DNA of 21,882 bases from a bacterium UBP11_UBA4055 (GTDB taxonomy: Bacteria > UBA4055): the NCBI GenBank assembly GCA_002382735.1, contig DFZN01000073.1:1-21882 (forward strand). Direction: 5' to 3'. How positions within the stretch are numbered: position 1 is the first letter of the stretch; the number at the start of each line of letters is the position of its first letter. Shown piece by piece: positions 7,907-15,295 of this stretch. A program made the translations under genes and the position numbers. The notes beneath the pieces are model-generated. The model did not search any database and had not been told where the DNA came from. It saw nothing but the letters and a program-made list of their open reading frames with translations.

Positions 7907-10900
7907 CTACAGCTTAAATAATTCCTTAAGTTCTTTATCGGACATTTCTCCGATCCAGTTTTCTCCGGTTGAGACTGCCATATCGGCCAGTTCCTTTTTA
8001 GCATTGATCATATCGTTGATCTTTTCTTCAAAAGTTCCTTCGGATATTAGCCTTGAAACGAGAACATTTTTCGTTTGCCCGATACGGTAAGCCCTATCTG
8101 TAGCCTGAGCTTCAACCGCCGGATTCCACCAGAGGTCATAGTGGATAACATGCGCTGCACCGGTCAGGTTTAACCCCGTCCCTCCGGCTTTTAAGGAGAG
8201 AATAAATATTTTTGAAGCCGGATCGTTTTGGAAAACTTCAACCATTTCGTCCCTTTTCTTCCGGCTGAGTGCTCCGTGAAGAAAAAAAGGCGTATGTCCG
8301 GTCTGCTCAATTATCAGTTTTACCAAAAGGTCACCCATTTCATAGTACTGCGTAAAAATCAGAGCCTTTTCATTGTTTTCCAGAATGTTCGATAATAAGG
8401 CCAGAAGAGCTTCCGACTTACCGGATAATTCAGGTTTGATTTCAGATTTTTTCAGATAATGCGCGGGATGATTACAAATCTGCTTTAAAGCTGTCATCAG
8501 TTTAAAAACAAGGCCTTTTCTTGCTATCCCTTCAGACATTTCAATCTGTTCCATTATATTATCAACTACGCTCTGATATAAAGCCGCCTGCTCTTTGGAC
8601 AAATTGCAGTAGCGGTCGGTTTCAATTTTATCCGGCAGATCTGAAATAATTGATTTATCGCTTTTCATACGACGCATAATAAACGGTGAGGTGATTTTCT
8701 TAAAATGCGACAGTACCTCATGATTTTTATATGCTTCGACAGGTATAGCGACATTTTCTCTGAAATGCTTCAAACTTCCGAGATAACCTTTATTGGCGAA
8801 ATCGAAAATGCTCCAGTATTCGGTCATTCTGTTTTCTACCGGTGTGCCGGTAAGGGCGATCTTGATCTCAGCCTTAATTTTCTTTACTGCCAGAGTTTGA
8901 GCAGTTGCTGGATTTTTGATGTTTTGCGCTTCATCAATAACGAGAATATTAAATTTCTTTTTCTCAAATTTTTCCAGATCGCTTCTTAATATACCGTAAG
9001 TAGTTAATAAAATTGTAGAATCAATATCAACTTTATCTCTTTGATATCCGTGGTAAATTGAAATCGTGAGATCAGGCGCGAATTTAGCTATTTCTTTCTT
9101 CCAGTTTGTTAAAAGGGTCGTAGGAACAACTACAAGTGCTTTTAATTCTTTTTTATTGGATTCTTCTTTCAATTTATCAATCAAAGCGATTACCTGCAGA
9201 GTTTTACCGAGCCCCATATCGTCAGCCAATAAAGAACCCATTCCGAGCTTTGCGTTTTTGTATAACCATGCATAGCCCCTCTCCTGATAAGGGCGAAGGT
9301 TAGCCTTTAGTCCTTTTGAAAGAGGAACAGATTTTATCTCCATTATTTCTTTGAATATTGATTTTGCTTCATCCGAAATCAGTAAAGGTGCACCGTTGTA
9401 TTCTTCACTTACGCCTGCCGCAAGCAGATCGTTAATTCCGGCAGAATGTTTTTTTGCTTCCGCAAGTATTTTCTCTATTTCAGACGGATTGATGAAAATA
9501 TATTGATCCTTGAACTTTACTAATCCGGATGCATTTTTTGTCAAGCTAACAAATTCGTTCAGATCAAGATGCTTGTCTCCGATCGAGATCTTATAATCAA
9601 AAGCGAGCATCTCGTCGAGCAATAGATAGGAAACTGTTTTATCTTTCTTTGCAGTCAAACTCAATGCTAATTTCGGATTAAGAATATTATTTAATGATTT
9701 AGGCAGTATAACTTTTATGCCCGTTAATTTTATAAGCGGTATGACATTTTGTAGGATTTGCCCGGTTTCACTAAGTGATTTTATGATCTTGTTTTTGCCT
9801 TTACTGTCTATATAGCCTGTGATCTCAGGAATAAAACCGGCCATCATGCCTGCTGTTCTTACAAATTCTGTCCTGTACTGCAGAAATTTTTTTCGACTTA
9901 CAATTCTTTGATAAGTTACGGGGGTTTTTAATATATCTTTACCTATTTCAGCTGAAAGTGATAGTTCAAAATTTCCAGCTTTTGTTTCCTCAATCACTAT
10001 CACCGGATTTATTTCTCCCGAAACAAAATGGAGTTTTGACAGCCACAGCGAGATGGCGGAAGGAAGACTTTTTTTATCAAAGTCGGAAAAACATACAGCC
10101 TGCCGGTCAAAAAACAATGAACTGATCTCTTGAAGATTTCCGGAGAAGAGCTGGGAAGAAAATTCTTTTTGTGCAAAGCTCAGAAAATGATCAATGAAGC
10201 ATGAGATTATCTCCTCGACAGCAAAAATGCCATCTGCTTCAGACAACGAAAAATTATTTTCAGCATAAACGGGCATTTTGTTGTCAAGAACAAGTTTCTG
10301 CAATTTCAGCATTTCATCATTGATTTTTTTTGCCGATAGAACCGTCTTTCTCGAATCGCTTTTTCTTACACGGACTTTTACAGCGTTTGAGGAAATTGTT
10401 TTATTAATAATATCGGAAGCGGTTCTTTCAGTTTCGATCATGAACAGGCCTGACGGGATCATTTTTACAAGATTATCGAAAATTTCTTTTACGATTTCTG
10501 ACTGAACAGCGGGGCGCCAGCGGATTTTATATATATCGCTGTATCCCATATACACAATTTCAGGAATGCAGGCTCCCTGTTTTGCAAGAATAAGAGAAAA
10601 ATGATAAGACAGCCACCAGAATACTGTTTTATGAGAGTAAGTTTTTAAAGCACCTGCCGGAATTGTTCGCAAATAAGCGGCAAGCTCGTCAGCGAGCGTG
10701 TTCAGGTATAAATTAGTTCCTGTTTTCTGAAAATAAAAAGGTGTCATGCCTTTTAGGCAGTAAAGCAAATTAAATTCAGTTTCGAGACTCATTATTGCTT
10801 CGGATTCGTCAGGATTATAAATTTGACTTTCAGCCAGCTTTGACAGCGTTTTATAAAATTTTTCTAATTGTTTCTTAAAGTCTTTTTTGAATCCGATCGG

Positions 10901-11581
10901 AGGATTATCGCTGAGCAGGCTTATAAAATTCTGATAAAGCACAGGGATTTTACTAAAATCAATGCAGTCTGCTATAACCGAATAGTCAGTTGCCTTTTTC
11001 GCCGATGCGTTTAAAACCGGCGCAACCGATATTTTTGTAACATCTCGAATATTATAAATATTTTCTTTTTCCACAGTCAACCCGATCCTGCTCAATTCTT
11101 GAATTATATCAAAATCGTGCAGATCGAAGATGATGAACGGATTGCGGTCAATTTCCAAAGCGATCTGGTACATGACAGCTGCGAGATGCTTGCAGGGAAT
11201 CGCCCAGTCCGGGCAGGAACAGTTAGGATTTATCTCATCCCAGTCACTTACAAAAAGATTTATCGAATTTGTGCTTAAAACATCGTCCAGTTCACTAGGC
11301 ATTTCTCCGCTTAATAATGCCGCCGCCAGAGACGGGCTTTCCTTTATAACATCCAATATTATCTTCTTTTGCATATCTGAAAACGGAATAAATTCCAATC
11401 TTACCGAGTACGGACGGGGGGAGGATCCCTGAACTTTGGCATTCACCTTATTCTTTTTTATATCTATTGACAGAACAGAACCGTTCCTTGCATATCTGCG
11501 CCCTCTCATCATCCGCGCCTGATCCATGTCTTCTATCGTTTCAATGTACCGGTTTCCCCACCAGCTTTTACAAAACTGCAT
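7907..11581 (-). CDS. SWIM zinc-finger SNF2-family DNA translocase/helicase
   Basis: The protein has 1224 residues. A SWIM zinc finger is at CSCPDWAIPCKH (C121, C123, C130, H132). A roughly 620-residue middle region follows, of the type found in bacterial SNF2 proteins, with no motif I can name. The SNF2 ATPase has LADDMGLGKT with Walker lysine K793, and the motif II box is DEAQ starting at D883. The C-terminal helicase lobe ends with DRAYRIGQ (1162-1169), the SNF2 motif VI. Such enzymes move on double-stranded DNA and remodel protein-DNA complexes; several defence systems use SNF2 proteins, but others serve transcription or repair. The ribosome site is GAGGGG. It is transcribed away from cas6 with a shared 158-bp promoter region and stands alone on its strand. 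A role with the CRISPR locus is only suggested by position. Confidence 0.92.
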   Translation of the reverse strand: MQFCKSWWGNRYIETIEDMDQARMMRGRRYARNGSVLSIDIKKNKVNAKVQGSSPRPYSVRLEFIPFSDMQKKIILDVIKESPSLAAALLSGEMPSELDDVLSTNSINLFVSDWDEINPNCSCPDWAIPCKHLAAVMYQIALEIDRNPFIIFDLHDFDIIQELSRIGLTVEKENIYNIRDVTKISVAPVLNASAKKATDYSVIADCIDFSKIPVLYQNFISLLSDNPPIGFKKDFKKQLEKFYKTLSKLAESQIYNPDESEAIMSLETEFNLLYCLKGMTPFYFQKTGTNLYLNTLADELAAYLRTIPAGALKTYSHKTVFWWLSYHFSLILAKQGACIPEIVYMGYSDIYKIRWRPAVQSEIVKEIFDNLVKMIPSGLFMIETERTASDIINKTISSNAVKVRVRKSDSRKTVLSAKKINDEMLKLQKLVLDNKMPVYAENNFSLSEADGIFAVEEIISCFIDHFLSFAQKEFSSQLFSGNLQEISSLFFDRQAVCFSDFDKKSLPSAISLWLSKLHFVSGEINPVIVIEETKAGNFELSLSAEIGKDILKTPVTYQRIVSRKKFLQYRTEFVRTAGMMAGFIPEITGYIDSKGKNKIIKSLSETGQILQNVIPLIKLTGIKVILPKSLNNILNPKLALSLTAKKDKTVSYLLLDEMLAFDYKISIGDKHLDLNEFVSLTKNASGLVKFKDQYIFINPSEIEKILAEAKKHSAGINDLLAAGVSEEYNGAPLLISDEAKSIFKEIMEIKSVPLSKGLKANLRPYQERGYAWLYKNAKLGMGSLLADDMGLGKTLQVIALIDKLKEESNKKELKALVVVPTTLLTNWKKEIAKFAPDLTISIYHGYQRDKVDIDSTILLTTYGILRSDLEKFEKKKFNILVIDEAQNIKNPATAQTLAVKKIKAEIKIALTGTPVENRMTEYWSIFDFANKGYLGSLKHFRENVAIPVEAYKNHEVLSHFKKITSPFIMRRMKSDKSIISDLPDKIETDRYCNLSKEQAALYQSVVDNIMEQIEMSEGIARKGLVFKLMTALKQICNHPAHYLKKSEIKPELSGKSEALLALLSNILENNEKALIFTQYYEMGDLLVKLIIEQTGHTPFFLHGALSRKKRDEMVEVFQNDPASKIFILSLKAGGTGLNLTGAAHVIHYDLWWNPAVEAQATDRAYRIGQTKNVLVSRLISEGTFEEKINDMINAKKELADMAVSTGENWIGEMSDKELKELFKL

Positions 11582-11620
11582 TTATTTACCCCTCGTCAGT
11601 TCAGTTTATTTCAATGAGGA

Positions 11621-11649
11621 ATATTAACCATAACAATTCTTATAATCAA
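11621..11649 (-). promoter_or_regulatory. Promoter of the SNF2 helicase gene
   Basis: On the minus strand TTGATT (11649-11644) and TAATAT (11626-11621) lie 17 nt apart, placing the transcript start near 11614, some 33 nt ahead of the ATG at 11581. It is back to back with the cas6 promoter. Confidence 0.5.
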
Positions 11650-11681
11650 CAAAAAAAGCAGAATTTCAGTCCACTTTTTTT

Positions 11682-11713
11682 TTGACAATAGCCGAATAAT
11701 TGAATATATTCAA
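11682..11713 (+). promoter_or_regulatory. cas6 promoter with perfect 14-bp palindrome over the -10 box
   Basis: TTGACA (11682-11687) and TATATT (11705-11710) are spaced by 17 nt. The -10 box sits inside the perfect palindrome TTGAATATATTCAA (11700-11713), a candidate repressor site. The predicted start is near 11717 and the GTG start codon at 11740 is preceded by GGAG (11730-11733). Confidence 0.65.
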
Positions 11714-11739
11714 CTGTCTTTTTAATTACGGAGTTTTAT

Positions 11740-12543
11740 GTGAGATTAAAATTAGTCCTTAAATCACTCGAAGAAGGAATTATTCTGCCTGTACATTATA
11801 ACTATACCCTTCAAGGGTTCCTGTATTCAATAATGCCGTCAGAACTTTCTAAACTCCTGCATGATGAAGGTTTCAAATCAGTGAGCGAAAGAGAGTATAA
11901 ACTATTTGTATATTCAAGAATATTTTCAGATGAAAAACCGAGATACGAAAAAGACAACAAATTGCTTTATTTTTCCGGCAATATAAATATTTATTTTTCA
12001 AGCCCGTTTTATGATATGATGAGTTTATTCTCTAACGAACTCAGCAAAAAAATCGGGAAATCGTTTGATCTTTTGGATAATAGAGTATTACTTGATTCTT
12101 TTACAATTGAGAATAATGATGTTTTAATAAATGAAATGTTGGTAAGAACCCTTTCTCCGATAACTATTTACAGTACTCTGCACGACAGAAGAGACAAAAA
12201 GAAAACTTATTATTATAACCCGAACGAGACGGATTTTAATTATTATATCAATGAAAATATGAGAAGAAAGTACGATGCATTTTCTCACTCTATAATGGCC
12301 GATGACGAAAGCGAATACAAAGACATTTTGATTCAGCCCAAATATTTTGACACAAAAAGAAATATGCACATAATATATTACAAAGACACTGTTATTAAAG
12401 CTTACAGCGGCATTTTTAAATTGAAAGGAAGTAAACGCATTTTGGATTTCTGTCTCAAAACGGGAATAGGAAGTAAGAATTCGATGGGATTCGGAATGCT
12501 GGAGGAATATATTGAAAAGAACAGAATAACTAAAAGTGATTAA
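11740..12543 (+). CDS. cas6: CRISPR endoribonuclease Cas6
   Basis: This 267-residue RAMP protein matches Cas6 through LPVHYNYTLQGFLYS (16-30), the LHDEGF motif (40-45) with probable catalytic His41, and the C-terminal glycine-rich loop GIGSKNSMGFGMLE (242-255). Cas6 cuts the CRISPR precursor RNA within each repeat to give crRNAs for the Csm complex. Translation starts with GTG at 11740; the overlapping ATG at 11738 would stop at once (ATG TGA). The reading frame is full length and the loop intact, so the gene looks functional even though no intact array lies nearby. That implies it serves an array elsewhere in the genome or is a leftover. It is probably its own transcription unit. Confidence 0.93.
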   Translation: MRLKLVLKSLEEGIILPVHYNYTLQGFLYSIMPSELSKLLHDEGFKSVSEREYKLFVYSRIFSDEKPRYEKDNKLLYFSGNINIYFSSPFYDMMSLFSNELSKKIGKSFDLLDNRVLLDSFTIENNDVLINEMLVRTLSPITIYSTLHDRRDKKKTYYYNPNETDFNYYINENMRRKYDAFSHSIMADDESEYKDILIQPKYFDTKRNMHIIYYKDTVIKAYSGIFKLKGSKRILDFCLKTGIGSKNSMGFGMLEEYIEKNRITKSD

Positions 12544-12590
12544 AGTGTTACCGGATGCATCTCTCACAGAAGATATGTATCTTTCCAGAA

Positions 12591-12822
12591 TTATTTTTAA
12601 AAGACTACCTTTAAGGGATTGTGGCTGATAAATATGCGTAGCTACCTTTATTTCCTTGAAGAACTATTATAGAATACCTAACAGGGATAGCAGTTTGACG
12701 GCACAATCATCAATCCACTCGTTTATTTTTTTAAGACTACCTCCAAGGAATTATGGTTTCCGTCTTGAACCTCCGGTTCGATTTTTTATCTATATATGGA
12801 TTACCTACAAGGAATATTTTAT
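12591..12822. repeat. Four degenerate CRISPR-repeat-like units (possible decayed array)
   Basis: Four 36-nt units lie at 12591-12626, 12660-12695, 12723-12758 and 12787-12822. All share the core TACCT-N3-AGGRAT (12606-12619, 12675-12688, 12738-12751, 12802-12815) with spacings of 69, 63 and 64 nt. By eye, units 1 and 3 agree at 29 of 36 positions, unit 2 with unit 1 at 21 and unit 4 with unit 3 at 21. The CCT-N3-AGG inverted half-sites are kept in all four. The core resembles the 3' half of type III/I CRISPR repeats that end in CTNAAGGGATTGAAAC. Period, length and place between cas6 and cas10 suggest an eroded array; a set of protein-binding sites is the alternative. This is the main content of the 344-bp gap 12544-12887. 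Confidence 0.45.
12765..12787 (+). terminator. Intrinsic terminator candidate after cas6
   Basis: A stem GAACC-TCC-GGTTC (12767-12779), extendable by a G-T and a T-A pair, is followed by six T (12782-12787). It would end the cas6 transcript before the csm promoter. It lies between the third and fourth degenerate repeat units. Confidence 0.55.
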
Positions 12823-12831
12823 TTTTTCTTC

Positions 12832-12860
12832 TTGATAAATAGTAACAAAGGGCTTATAAT
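12832..12860 (+). promoter_or_regulatory. Promoter of the csm1-csm5 operon
   Basis: TTGATA (12832-12837) and a perfect TATAAT (12855-12860) are spaced by 17 nt. The transcript would begin near 12867, about 20 nt before the csm1 ATG, whose ribosome site is AGGTGA. Confidence 0.7.
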
Positions 12861-12887
12861 TTCGTTTCAATGATATACAGGTGAACA

Positions 12888-14204
12888 ATGAGTGAAAATC
12901 TAATAAATGAAAGTAATATGCGACTACAGGAATATTTGGAAAATATTGACACAATTAATGACATGGAAGAAAAAAAATACCTTTTTGTCTCCTGCGATAT
13001 AAGCGGTATTCAAAAATATTCGAACATCATAAATAATTTAAATTATGCTGAAAAAATACTGAATCGGCTAGGTTTACCCGATGAATGCAAATTGATTTCA
13101 ACAGGATACAGATTCTTACTTCTATTGCCGAATACATCTTCTACAAAAGATAAATTAAAAATTATAAGAAAGGAAATTGATACTGAAAGCATAAAAAAAT
13201 ATTATGGAGAACTTACAATCTGTATTTCAGAGGGAGTTGAAGCATCGTATAACGACCTGACGCAAGGTAAATTAGAGCTCTTATTCAGAAAAATTGAACA
13301 GGATGCAGAAGCGGCGAGACAAAATAAATTAGGTTCAATTTTAAATACATCCGAAGATTTCGTGCTTTCTGAGGATTACAGGAACGAAATTGAGACTTTA
13401 AATAGTGTTCAAAAAACATTTGAAGAAATATCGAGACCTAAAAAAGGCGTAAAGTATCTGGCTATGTTCAGAGCTAATATTGACAATCTGAACTATTTTT
13501 TTTCTCTCGAATATAAAAAAGGGATTACGATTTACAAATATACCGCGTTGAGTAGGTTATTAAATGATTTTTTTGCAACAGGGCTTAATAATTTTATTGA
13601 AGCCGATGCGGGGTACAAAGATATACGAATAGTGTTTTCACACGGAGATGATATTTGTGTCGCCGGGCATTGGGATTCTATAATAAATTTTGCCGTAAAC
13701 TTTAGAAGTGAATTTATGAAAGTTATAGGTGAAGAAAATAAATTAACTGTTTCGGCAGGAATTACTTTGTTTCGACATAATTATCCGATAGAGACCATAA
13801 TGGAAAATGCGAAAGAAGCCCTTGAAATGTCTAAAAATAACGGTAAAGACTCTCTTACTCTGTTCGGAGAAACGGTAAAATGGGAAAAACTTGGTGAATT
13901 AAAGAAATTGTGGGAAAAACTTGATGAATTGTTAAACGAAAAAGATAAAATGCGAAAATTATCAACACATTTCGTTTCTGGATTGTTAGATTACCAGAAA
14001 AGATATATAGATTTATCGGAAAACAATAATTACAAACAGGGAAATGCGCTTTGGAAATCACATTTATATTATTCGCTGGCGAAAAGAGAACAAACTTATC
14101 TAAAGGATATGCTCGAAAAAAGCATTACCGATAAGACATTGAAAATCCCCGTAACTTACGCACTCTATAAAAACAAAGGAGAGAAAACAAATGGAAAAAA
14201 TTAA
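12888..14204 (+). CDS. csm1: Cas10/Csm1, compact form lacking the HD domain
   Basis: This is the large subunit of the type III-A complex, but at 438 residues it is far shorter than usual Csm1 (roughly 750-850). After a 30-residue lead it enters directly into the first palm domain (CDISGIQ, 36-42; STGYRFLLLLPNT, 71-83), so the N-terminal HD DNase domain is absent. The palm 1 connecting segment is short. No CxxC pairs lie between the palms, so the usual zinc finger is also missing. The cyclase palm has RANIDNL (195-201) and SHGDD (251-255) in place of SGGDD: both aspartates are kept, the first glycine is histidine. A helical domain follows (about 330-438). The start has a good ribosome site and promoter. 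The upstream gap is full of stops, so no split HD domain is hidden there. Cyclic oligoadenylate synthesis is possible but unproven. Confidence 0.9.
   Translation: MSENLINESNMRLQEYLENIDTINDMEEKKYLFVSCDISGIQKYSNIINNLNYAEKILNRLGLPDECKLISTGYRFLLLLPNTSSTKDKLKIIRKEIDTESIKKYYGELTICISEGVEASYNDLTQGKLELLFRKIEQDAEAARQNKLGSILNTSEDFVLSEDYRNEIETLNSVQKTFEEISRPKKGVKYLAMFRANIDNLNYFFSLEYKKGITIYKYTALSRLLNDFFATGLNNFIEADAGYKDIRIVFSHGDDICVAGHWDSIINFAVNFRSEFMKVIGEENKLTVSAGITLFRHNYPIETIMENAKEALEMSKNNGKDSLTLFGETVKWEKLGELKKLWEKLDELLNEKDKMRKLSTHFVSGLLDYQKRYIDLSENNNYKQGNALWKSHLYYSLAKREQTYLKDMLEKSITDKTLKIPVTYALYKNKGEKTNGKN
13881..13930 (+). repeat. Short internal direct repeat in csm1
   Basis: Two 20-nt copies (13881-13900 and 13911-13930) beginning TGGGAAAAACTTG agree at 19 of 20 positions with a 30-nt period. 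They encode WEKLGEL and WEKLDEL ten residues apart, near the junction of the cyclase palm and the C-terminal helical domain. Confidence 0.8.
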
Positions 14205-14616
14205 ATTTTTTGACGATAATGGGAAAAAAATAATAAATTTCAGGTTACTTGACGAAGAAGCCGAAAAAATTGCCCAAAGTTTATTCTTTGTTTCCGGCAG
14301 AAATAAAAACGGCGTGTCATCAAGCCAGTTAAGAAAATTTTTTTACGAAATAAAATCTTTGGAAAAGAAATATGATTATGAAAAAAACTGGGACACTGTA
14401 AAACCTTTGGTGAAAATGATAAAATCCAAAGTCGCTTACGCAAATACAGAAAAAAAAGTCGGCAGGTTCAATAAACCGTATTATGATAAATTTACCGAGT
14501 TTATAAATGCGGGCATATATTCGATTGAAGATGAAAAAGATTTAAAAGCTTTTTCCAAAATGTTTGAAGCCGTTGTCGGTTTTTACTACGGCCTTGGCGG
14601 CGACAGCGTAAAATAA
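14191..14616 (+). CDS. csm2: CRISPR type III-A small subunit Csm2
   Basis: The 141-residue, mostly helical, Lys-rich protein matches Csm2: SSSQLRKFFYEIKSLEKK (48-65), a PLVKMIKSKVAYA stretch and a C-terminal FSKMFEAVVGFYYG. Csm2 forms the inner filament of the effector complex along the crRNA-target duplex and has no catalytic activity. The gene overlaps csm1 by 14 nt and has a strong AGGAGA ribosome site inside csm1. It is of normal length. Confidence 0.9.
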   Translation: MEKIKFFDDNGKKIINFRLLDEEAEKIAQSLFFVSGRNKNGVSSSQLRKFFYEIKSLEKKYDYEKNWDTVKPLVKMIKSKVAYANTEKKVGRFNKPYYDKFTEFINAGIYSIEDEKDLKAFSKMFEAVVGFYYGLGGDSVK

Positions 14617-14632
14617 AAGCGGAGATTAAAAA

Positions 14633-15295
14633 ATGAAACTATTGAAAACAAAGAAAATAACGGGCGATATCGTTGTAATTACCGGACTACATATCGGAGG
14701 CAGCAGCGACACAATAGAAATCGGAGGAATGGATAATCCCATAATAAAACATCCCGTTACGAGCGATCCGTATATTCCGGGCTCTTCTTTAAAAGGTAAA
14801 ATGAGAAGCCTGATTGAGTGGGAGACGGGCAAGGTAATAGCTTCTGAGGGCAAACCCTGCGGCTGCGGTAAATGTGAAGTATGCCGGGTTTACGGCAGTT
14901 CAAACAAAGATTCTCAGCAGGGGCCGACAAGGATTATTGTAAGGGACAGTTATATTTTAGAAACTATAAAAAAAGCTTTTTTAGACAATAATACTCCTAT
15001 TCTTGAGGAAAAAAATGAAAATACAATAAACAGAATTACGGCAGTAGCAAATCCGAGGCCGATAGAAAGAGTGGTTCCGGGAATCAAGTTCAGGCTTGAT
15101 ATTTTATTTAAAATAATTGATACCGGTGACGGAGGTCAAACCGATGAAAAATATCTTTCCGAAGTTGTGTTAAAATCATTGGCTTTATTAGAACTTGATT
15201 ATCTTGGCGGAGGCGGCAGCAGAGGCAACGGAAAAATAAAATTTGAAAATCTGCAGGTTGACGGTGAAAATGTAGAATTGCCAAAGGTTGATTAA
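14633..15295 (+). CDS. csm3: CRISPR type III-A backbone RNase Csm3
   Basis: The 220-residue RAMP protein carries TGLHIGG (17-23), the catalytic aspartate D34 in IGGMDNP (30-36), and YIPGSSLKGKMR (47-58). Four cysteines (C76, C78, C81, C84) in CGCGKCEVCRVYG form the usual zinc site, and GGGGSRGNGK is the C-terminal glycine loop. Csm3 copies form the backbone and cut the bound target RNA every six nt. All key residues are present, so target-RNA cleavage should be intact, in contrast with the reduced Cas10. A GGAG site precedes the start. The stop overlaps the csm4 ATG by one base. Confidence 0.95.
   Translation: MKLLKTKKITGDIVVITGLHIGGSSDTIEIGGMDNPIIKHPVTSDPYIPGSSLKGKMRSLIEWETGKVIASEGKPCGCGKCEVCRVYGSSNKDSQQGPTRIIVRDSYILETIKKAFLDNNTPILEEKNENTINRITAVANPRPIERVVPGIKFRLDILFKIIDTGDGGQTDEKYLSEVVLKSLALLELDYLGGGGSRGNGKIKFENLQVDGENVELPKVD

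Noticed and set aside
7792..8004. A 70-codon minus-strand frame at the end of the SNF2 gene
   Set aside because: It overlaps the SNF2 coding end in another frame and has no ribosome site or family match.
12124..12567. A 147-codon open frame on the minus strand
   Set aside because: It is antisense to the end of cas6, shows no family signature, and its composition is what the reverse of an AT-rich gene gives.
12765..12787. tRNA T-arm-like CCGGTTCGATT
   Set aside because: No acceptor, D or anticodon arms surround it; hairpin plus six T fits a terminator better.
12544..12887. An intact CRISPR array or a hidden HD domain exon of Cas10
   Set aside because: The repeat-like units diverge too far for an active array, and all frames are broken by stops, so no HD domain is encoded in the gap.
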